Below, piece by piece: positions 6,697 through 10,918 of a DNA stretch of 10,918 nucleotides. Numbering within the stretch: the first letter of the stretch is position 1; each line of letters begins with the position of its first letter. The notes below the pieces were generated by a model, which did not search any database, was not told where the DNA came from, and saw only the letters and a list, made by a program, of their open reading frames with translations. The stretch comes from Actinomycetota bacterium (GTDB lineage: Bacteria > Actinomycetota > Thermoleophilia > Gaiellales > Gaiellaceae), in NCBI GenBank assembly GCA_013812265.1, contig JACCTQ010000090.1, forward strand, positions 1 through 10,918, written 5' to 3'. The translations under genes were made by a program, and so were the position numbers.

Positions 6697-7905
6697 TCAC
6701 GACCTCGCTTTTTCGGCCGCAGCCCGGCCGGCGCGGCGTCCGAACACCGTGCACTCGAGCAGCGAGTTGCCCATCATCCGATTCCGCCCGTGCGTGCCGC
6801 CAGCGATCTCGCCGCACGCGTAGAGCCCCTCGAGCGTGGTCTCGGCCTGCTCGTCGATGACCAGGCCGCCGTTCTGGTAGTGCAGCACCGGGTAGGTGAG
6901 GATCGGCTGCTCGAGCGGGTCGATGCCCGCCGCGCGGTACCGCCGCAGCATGTAGGGCAAGGAGATCTCGGCGTCTGTCCTGGGAATCCGCGTCGTGTCG
7001 AGCAGGACAGCCGGGCGGCCGGCCTCGCTGGTGACGCCCCGACCCTCGTCGACCTCGAGAAAGATCGCGTCGGCGACCGCGTCGCGCGGCCCGAGCTCGT
7101 CGGTGAACCGCTCGCCCTCAGCGTTCAAGAGCGTCGCACCGTACGCGCGTGTGGTCTCGGGAATCGAGTAGCCCTGGAGGTTCGACGGCCACACGCCGCC
7201 GTTCGGGTGGTACTGGAGCGCATCGAGATCGCGCGCCTCGGCTCCCACCTCCATCGCGATCCGCGTCGTCTCGCCCGTGGCGCCGGGGTGATTCGTGGAG
7301 AGCTCGCCTCGATCCTCGGCCTCCTTCCAGCAGCGACCGCCGGCGGCGAGCACGACCGTGGCGGCTTCGATCTCCACGTGGTCGCCGGTCTTCTGACGGC
7401 AGGTGGCTACCCACCCGTTCTCCGTAGAGCGCAGGGCGATCAGCGGATGGTGTGGAAGTACGACCCCTTTGGACGCCTCGAATGCCTCGCGCAGCGCGGC
7501 CGTGATCGCGTAGCCGGTGCGATCACCTACCTGCAGCAGGCGCCGCCGAGTGGCGCCGCCGCAGCGTGCTAGTCGGTAGCCGCCGTTCTCGCGGGTGAAC
7601 TCGACGCCGAGCGCCTCCAGCCAGTGAATCGCGTCGCGCGCCTCGCCCGTCAGCACATCGACGAGGCGGCGATCGGCTGTCTCATGGGAACTCGTCCAGA
7701 CGTCCTGAGCGTGCTGCTCGGGGGAGTCGTCCTCGCCAAAGGCCGCCTGGATCCCGCCTTGGGCTTTCGCCGAGTTGCACGATTGCAGCGAGCCCTTCGT
7801 CGCCACAGCAACGCGGGCGCCGGCGCGCTCGGCCGAGACGGCCGCGGCTAGACCCGCTGCACCGCTTCCGACCACGAGCACATCAAAGAGGAGGCTCTCC
7901 GCCAC
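6697..7905 (-). CDS. FAD-dependent fumarate reductase / L-aspartate oxidase-like flavoprotein, short form
   Basis: A 402-residue member of the succinate dehydrogenase/fumarate reductase/NadB flavoprotein family. It has the FAD-binding GSGAAG at 13-18, an SCNSAKAQGGIQAAFG block at 42-57 (flavin-attachment region in relatives) and the second FAD motif GLYACGEIAGG at 360-370. Catalytic positions appear kept: QYHPNGG (His233), GPRD (Arg274, the proton-shuttle arginine), LHYQNGG (His342) and HGRNRMMGNSLLE (Arg376). The C-terminal helical domain of NadB and SdhA (roughly 130-190 residues) is missing. The next gene starts one base after the stop, so this is a natural short form rather than a frameshift. 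The start is a GTG at 7905, with a TATATT hexamer ending 9 nt upstream, so the transcript may be nearly leaderless. It is first in the operon. No iron-sulfur or membrane-anchor subunit is adjacent, so its redox partner is unknown. Confidence 0.85.
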   Translation of the reverse strand: MAESLLFDVLVVGSGAAGLAAAVSAERAGARVAVATKGSLQSCNSAKAQGGIQAAFGEDDSPEQHAQDVWTSSHETADRRLVDVLTGEARDAIHWLEALGVEFTRENGGYRLARCGGATRRRLLQVGDRTGYAITAALREAFEASKGVVLPHHPLIALRSTENGWVATCRQKTGDHVEIEAATVVLAAGGRCWKEAEDRGELSTNHPGATGETTRIAMEVGAEARDLDALQYHPNGGVWPSNLQGYSIPETTRAYGATLLNAEGERFTDELGPRDAVADAIFLEVDEGRGVTSEAGRPAVLLDTTRIPRTDAEISLPYMLRRYRAAGIDPLEQPILTYPVLHYQNGGLVIDEQAETTLEGLYACGEIAGGTHGRNRMMGNSLLECTVFGRRAGRAAAEKARS

Positions 7906-7998
7906 GACTGCACGAATATAGCAACCATTCCTAATTCAGTTCATTAGAAAGACTTATCGTCCACGGAAGCTGTGATCGATCCTCACTATGCTGCCCCC
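7906..7998. promoter_or_regulatory. Divergent promoter region of sulfur operon and M29 gene
   Basis: A short AT-rich island between divergent genes. For the operon (minus strand), TATATT at 7920-7915 is a good -10 (5 of 6), with a weak -35 TGAACT at 7943-7938 and a 17-nt spacer. A dyad CTAAT-N7-ATTAG at 7931-7947 overlaps that -35 and is a candidate operator. On the plus strand, TATGCT at 7987-7992 sits 6 nt before the GTG at 7999, compatible with a leaderless M29 transcript, but no good -35 is visible. No SAM riboswitch-like fold was recognised. Confidence 0.5.
7931..7947. repeat. Dyad CTAAT-N7-ATTAG, candidate operator
   Basis: Five-base inverted arms (7931-7935 and 7943-7947) are separated by TCAGTTC. 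The site lies over the predicted -35 of the sulfur operon in an unusually AT-rich stretch. The size and AT-rich arms would suit a dimeric regulator, possibly LysR-type, but the arms are short and chance is possible. Confidence 0.35.
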
Positions 7999-9195
7999 GT
8001 GCAAGAGCAACGCACCCGCGACCTTGCCGACTTACTCGTCCACGTCGGCGCGAACGTCCAGCCGGGCCAGGTCGTCGCGGTCTCCGCCGACCCGAGCAAG
8101 CAGATCCTCGTTCGGCACATCGCGGAGAGCGCGTATCGCCGCGGCGCGAAGTTCGTGGACGTCTCGTACTTCGACGGCCACGTGAAGCGGGTGCGCATCG
8201 AGCACGCGCCAGAGGACACGCTCGCGTACGTACCGCCCTGGTACGGGCAGCGGTTCCTGGCGCTCGGCGCCGAAGGCGCGGCGCTCGTCGCGCTCACGCC
8301 GCGGGTCACGCCTGGACTGCTCAGCGACGTCGACCCGGAACGGGCCGGCCGCGATCTCCTGCCTGCCCTGAAGGAGAGCAGCCAGGTGATCAACGAGCGC
8401 TCGATCAACTGGACGGTCGGCGTCTACCCGACGAGCGACTGGGCGGAGGTCGTCCATCCGCACCTGGATCCAGGGGCCGCGCTCGCGCGGCTGTGGGACG
8501 AGATCGTCTTCGTGTGCTGCCTCGACGAGCCGGACCCGCGAGGTGCGTGGCGCGAGCGGTCGGATTTCCTCGACGCGGTGGCCGCCCGACTCGACGCGCG
8601 CACGTTCGACGCCCTCCACTTCGAGGGCGACGGCACCGACCTCACGATCGGCCTGCTGCCTTCGTCCCGCTGGTACAGCGCCCGCTTCTCGCGGAAGGAC
8701 GGGCTTCCGCACATGGTCAACATCCCGTCCGAAGAGATCTTCACCGCCCCCGACCCCGAGCGAGTGGAGGGGACGGTTCGCGCCACGAAGCCACTGGAGA
8801 TCGCCGGGACGCTCGTCGACGGCCTGACTGTTCGCTTCGAAGGCGGTCGAGCCGTGGCCATGGACGCTCGCACGGGAATCGACACGCTCCGCGCCCGAGC
8901 CTCACGGGACGAAGGCGCGGCGCGCCTGGGCGAGGTCGCCCTGGTCGACCGGGACGGTCGAGTGGGCCAGGCTGGCACCGTCTTCTTCGACACGCTGCTC
9001 GACGAGAACGCCGCGAGCCACATCGCCCTCGGTAGCGCCTACGCCTTCAGCGTCGGCGAGGAGGATCTCGCCCGCGTCAACACGAGCGAGATCCACATCG
9101 ATTTCATGATCGGCGGTGACGGGGTCGACGTCACCGGGTTGACACGCGAAGGAGATCGGGTGCCGGTGCTCCGCGGGGGCAGCTGGGCAATCTAG
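7999..9195 (+). CDS. M29 family metallo-aminopeptidase
   Basis: A leucyl-type aminopeptidase of peptidase family M29 (AmpS/AmpT/PepS), a cytoplasmic dinuclear metal enzyme that trims N-terminal residues from peptides. The 398-residue chain carries the family metal-ligand blocks: Glu246 in PSEEIF, Glu312 in GEVAL, His341 in ENAASHIALG, and His366/Asp368 in IHIDFMIGG. Also typical are LADLLVHVGANVQPGQ at 9-24 and HFEGDGTDLTIGL at 207-219. I prefer the GTG at 7999: it places the conserved N-terminal helix where AmpT has it, and the nine extra codons of the alternative GTG at 7972 are rich in T-ending codons, unlike the gene. Neither start has a good Shine-Dalgarno site. It is divergent from the sulfur operon, and no functional link is evident. 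Confidence 0.9.
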   Translation: MQEQRTRDLADLLVHVGANVQPGQVVAVSADPSKQILVRHIAESAYRRGAKFVDVSYFDGHVKRVRIEHAPEDTLAYVPPWYGQRFLALGAEGAALVALTPRVTPGLLSDVDPERAGRDLLPALKESSQVINERSINWTVGVYPTSDWAEVVHPHLDPGAALARLWDEIVFVCCLDEPDPRGAWRERSDFLDAVAARLDARTFDALHFEGDGTDLTIGLLPSSRWYSARFSRKDGLPHMVNIPSEEIFTAPDPERVEGTVRATKPLEIAGTLVDGLTVRFEGGRAVAMDARTGIDTLRARASRDEGAARLGEVALVDRDGRVGQAGTVFFDTLLDENAASHIALGSAYAFSVGEEDLARVNTSEIHIDFMIGGDGVDVTGLTREGDRVPVLRGGSWAI

Positions 9196-9216
9196 AGATC
9201 CAGTTCCTGGATCTCT
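9194..9216 (+). terminator. Hairpin at the stop codon of the M29 gene
   Basis: AGAGATCCAG at 9194-9203 and CTGGATCTCT at 9207-9216 form a perfect 10-bp stem with a 3-nt loop. It includes the last two bases of the TAG stop and is followed by ATTG, with no strong T-run. It is a likely 3'-end structure or weak intrinsic terminator for the plus-strand gene. Confidence 0.6.
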
Positions 9217-9222
9217 ATTGAA

Positions 9223-9244
9223 GGACCGAGGCCCAACTCGGTCC
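9223..9244. terminator. Second hairpin in the convergent spacer
   Basis: GGACCGAG at 9223-9230 pairs with CTCGGTCC at 9237-9244 across a 6-nt loop. The stem is 8 bp, GC-rich and perfect. It may terminate transcription from either side, as the flanking genes converge. Confidence 0.55.
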
Positions 9245-9252
9245 GTCCGTTA

Positions 9253-9284
9253 GGACGCCCTTACGCGTCCCCTCTCCGTGGGGA
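9253..9284. terminator. Third and fourth small hairpins in the convergent spacer
   Basis: GGACGC at 9253-9258 pairs with GCGTCC at 9265-9270 (6 bp, 6-nt loop). TCCCC at 9268-9272 pairs with GGGGA at 9280-9284 (5 bp, 7-nt loop). They share three bases, so the two stems compete. Each is weak alone. Confidence 0.4.
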
Positions 9285-9286
9285 TG

Positions 9287-9313
9287 TGCGGGAGTTTCAC
9301 CACACCTCCCGCA
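9287..9313 (-). terminator. Hairpin at the stop codon of the Fe-ADH-family gene
   Basis: TGCGGGAG at 9287-9294 pairs with CTCCCGCA at 9306-9313, an 8-bp stem whose 11-nt loop contains the TGA (9299-9297) of the minus-strand gene. It is GC-rich with no T-run, and is a probable 3'-end structure of that transcript. Confidence 0.5.
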
Positions 9314-10271
9314 ACAGCTTCGCTATCTGAGCCGCATTCGCCGGGCGCGGGTTCGCCTTCGCTCCGGCTCGGGTCGCTGTGGCCTCGGCCACCTCGTCCA
9401 GCTCGTTCACGGGGACCCCGAGATCACGGAGACGGTGAAAGCCGGCAAGACCGGCCAGCTCCTCCACTCGCGCGACGGCGTCGTCCGCGCCCATGGCCTC
9501 CGCGAAGCGTTGGAGGGCGGGACCGGCGACCTCCGCATTGAAGCGCAGCGCCGCCCGAAGGCAGATCGCATTCAGGGCGCCGTGCGGAAGACCGTAGCGA
9601 CCACCGAGCGCCTGGGCCATCGCGTGACCGAGGGCGAGCCCCGACTTCCCGAGCGCCGCGCCGGCCTCCGCGGCCCCCTCCAGCAGCCTGGTTCGCGCAT
9701 CCAGGTTGCGGCCGTCCCTCAGCACCGTGGGCAGGAACTCGCTGATCAGGCGTGCGCCACGAAGCGCGTGCCGGTCGGCCCCGTCGTTTCGGCTCTGCAC
9801 GTAGAGCGCCTCCGCGCAATGGGCAAGCGCGTTCAGCGCTGTCCCGCCCGACTCGGCGCGCGGGAGCTCCAGAGTTAGCTCCGGCTCGTAGACGATCGCT
9901 GCCAGGCGGGCCCCGCCGCCACCGGTCTTCACGCCGCGGGCTTCGTCACGCATGCCGAAGAACGGCGTCCATTCGGCCCCGGCGTAGGTGGTGGGCACCG
10001 AGATCACCGGCAGGCCGGTCTCGGCTGAGACCGCCTTCGCCGTGTCAATGGCACTCCCGCCGCCGAGCCCGACGAGGCAGTCCGCGGCACCTGCGGCCGC
10101 CCGCGCCGCCTCGACGCTGTCGATCGGTGCATGCGAGCGCACGCCGTGGAACCGCCGGGTGACCGGAAGCTCCACGTCCCTCCAGCGCTCGCTCGCCACC
10201 AGGAGGGATTCATTGCAGCTCAGGTCCTCCAGCACGCCGCCGAGCTGGTCGAGTCCCCAGCGGACGATCAT
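9297..10271 (-). CDS. Maleylacetate reductase-like, iron-containing alcohol dehydrogenase family
   Basis: A 324-residue NAD(P)-dependent reductase of the Fe-ADH/maleylacetate reductase family. Visible are the nucleotide-binding GGGSAIDTAKA at 70-80, VPTTYAGAEWTPFFG at 92-106 (close to the VPTTYAGSEMTP of maleylacetate reductases), LNALAHCAEALY at 146-157, and GHAMAQALGG plus GLPHGALNA at 215-234. The first metal-ligand aspartate of classical Fe-ADHs is Asn147 here, as in the maleylacetate reductase branch, while His151, His216 and His230 are kept. The chain is a little shorter than typical (about 350). The ATG at 10271 overlaps the stop of the LysR gene as ATGA, so the two are probably co-translated. 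Maleylacetate reductases act in aromatic ring-cleavage pathways; no dioxygenase or hydroxylase gene is in the window, so the substrate is not settled. Confidence 0.83.
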   Translation of the reverse strand: MIVRWGLDQLGGVLEDLSCNESLLVASERWRDVELPVTRRFHGVRSHAPIDSVEAARAAAGAADCLVGLGGGSAIDTAKAVSAETGLPVISVPTTYAGAEWTPFFGMRDEARGVKTGGGGARLAAIVYEPELTLELPRAESGGTALNALAHCAEALYVQSRNDGADRHALRGARLISEFLPTVLRDGRNLDARTRLLEGAAEAGAALGKSGLALGHAMAQALGGRYGLPHGALNAICLRAALRFNAEVAGPALQRFAEAMGADDAVARVEELAGLAGFHRLRDLGVPVNELDEVAEATATRAGAKANPRPANAAQIAKLLREVW

Positions 10272-10918
10272 GCCTGCGCCGAAAGGCGGCCGCGCGCGAA
10301 CTCGAGAAACGCCTCCACCGCTCGCGTCGCGGCGCGTCCCCGCGCGCGCACGAGATAGATCTGACGTCGCGGATCGAACCCCTCCACCCGGGCCGACGCG
10401 AGCTGTCCCGCGGCGAGCTCACCGTCGATAGCGGTGCGCGAGATGAAGGCGATGCCGTAACCGGCGGCAACGGCGCTCTTCACCGATTCCTGCAGCCCGA
10501 GCTCCAGCTTCGGGTCGAGCTCTGCCTGCAACCGAAGGCCCGCCCGCCGCAGCTCGTCTTCGATCACCTGGCGGACGCCTGCTCCCTCCTGCATGACGAT
10601 GTGCGGCTCCTCCCGAAGCGCATCCAGCGTTACCGCCTGGTCGGCAAAGCGGTGGCCCGGCGGGACGGCGAGCACGATCTCGTCGAGTGCGATGGGGGTG
10701 AACTCGAGCGAGCGGTGACGCCGCAGTGCGCCTACCACACCGAGCTCGAGCTCTCGCTTCGCCACGTCCTCGATGACGGCGTACGTGTCGGAGATGGAGA
10801 GAGAGACGCGGAGAGCGGGATGCTCGCGCTGGAACTCACAGAGGAGGAGGGGCACGAGGTGCGCGCCGGGACCGGTGGAGGCGCCGATCGAGAGCGCGCC
10901 CTGTAGCTCACCTGTCTC
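10268..10918 (-). CDS. LysR-type transcriptional regulator, effector domain (5' end outside window)
   Basis: The reading frame is open to the window edge, giving the C-terminal 216 residues of a LysR-type regulator. It begins GELQGALSIGASTGPGAHLVP, the usual entry into the substrate-binding domain. RD-I (IEDVAKRELELGVVGA, LEFTPIALDEIVLAVPPGH) and RD-II (ESVKSAVAAGYGIAFISRTAI) follow, closest in style to the CysL/CbbR group. The N-terminal winged helix-turn-helix lies beyond 10918. The gene is upstream of, and in the same direction as, the maleylacetate reductase-like gene, with a 4-nt ATGA overlap, so it would be transcribed with its likely target rather than divergently from it. Its effector is unknown; a role in the nearby sulfur operon is only a possibility. 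Confidence 0.9.
   Translation of the reverse strand, partial: ETGELQGALSIGASTGPGAHLVPLLLCEFQREHPALRVSLSISDTYAVIEDVAKRELELGVVGALRRHRSLEFTPIALDEIVLAVPPGHRFADQAVTLDALREEPHIVMQEGAGVRQVIEDELRRAGLRLQAELDPKLELGLQESVKSAVAAGYGIAFISRTAIDGELAAGQLASARVEGFDPRRQIYLVRARGRAATRAVEAFLEFARGRLSAQA

Noticed and set aside
5841..7572. Two long plus-strand reading frames opposite the hydro-lyase alpha and flavoprotein genes
   Set aside because: They mirror the codon pattern of the minus-strand genes, have no recognisable domain, and overlap each other.
6697..7905. L-aspartate oxidase (NadB) of NAD biosynthesis
   Set aside because: It lacks the NadB C-terminal domain, and no nadA or nadC is adjacent; the gene instead leads a sulfur/hydro-lyase operon. 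It remains an alternative but not the preferred call.
6697..7905. Frameshifted or truncated pseudogene of a full-length SdhA/NadB
   Set aside because: The catalytic and FAD motifs are intact and the next gene begins one base after the stop, leaving no room for a lost C-terminal part.
1..10918. CRISPR arrays, tRNA/rRNA genes, insertion sequences or phage genes
   Set aside because: No regularly spaced repeats, cloverleaf or CCA-end tRNA patterns, transposase motifs or terminal inverted repeats were seen on either strand.

Overview
The window is a GC-rich stretch (about two-thirds G+C by eye, third codon positions almost all G or C). It probably comes from an actinobacterium, perhaps of the Thermoleophilia (Gaiellales/Solirubrobacterales) type. 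That placement is inferred from base composition, an RskA-type membrane protein, GTG/TTG starts and possible leaderless starts; no rRNA or other marker gene is present.

Layout. (1) 80-1006, plus strand: a membrane protein with a C-terminal anti-sigma-K (RskA-like) domain. (2) 1041-7905, minus strand: a compact run of eight genes, read from right to left: short FAD fumarate-reductase-like flavoprotein, class I fumarase-type hydro-lyase alpha, hydro-lyase beta, phosphosulfolactate synthase (ComA family), [4Fe-4S] APS/PAPS reductase (CysH), APS kinase (CysC), ATP sulfurylase (Sat) and a TauE/SafE-family sulfur-anion transporter. Neighbouring genes overlap or lie within 2 nt of each other, except for a 70-nt gap after cysH. 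(3) 7906-7998: a short AT-rich divergent promoter region. (4) 7999-9195, plus strand: an M29 aminopeptidase. (5) 9194-9313: a convergent intergenic region packed with five small hairpins. (6) 9297-10918, minus strand: a maleylacetate-reductase-like member of the Fe-ADH family, preceded by a LysR-type regulator whose 5' part lies outside the window.

How the genes work together. Sat, CysC and CysH turn sulfate into sulfite. No sulfite reductase is present; instead the next gene encodes an enzyme that adds sulfite to phosphoenolpyruvate and so makes a C-S bond. The operon therefore looks like a dedicated sulfate-to-organosulfonate route. The three first genes are homologues of fumarase and fumarate reductase, and (phospho)sulfolactate is a sulfonate analogue of malate. 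My leading hypothesis is that they carry out the equivalent steps on the sulfonate: sulfolactate or phosphosulfolactate to sulfoacrylate, then to 3-sulfopropanoate, with the TauE/SafE protein moving sulfate in or sulfite/sulfonate out. The ComA, Sat, CysC and CysH calls are firm from motifs. The substrates of the hydro-lyase and flavoprotein, and the end product, are inference.
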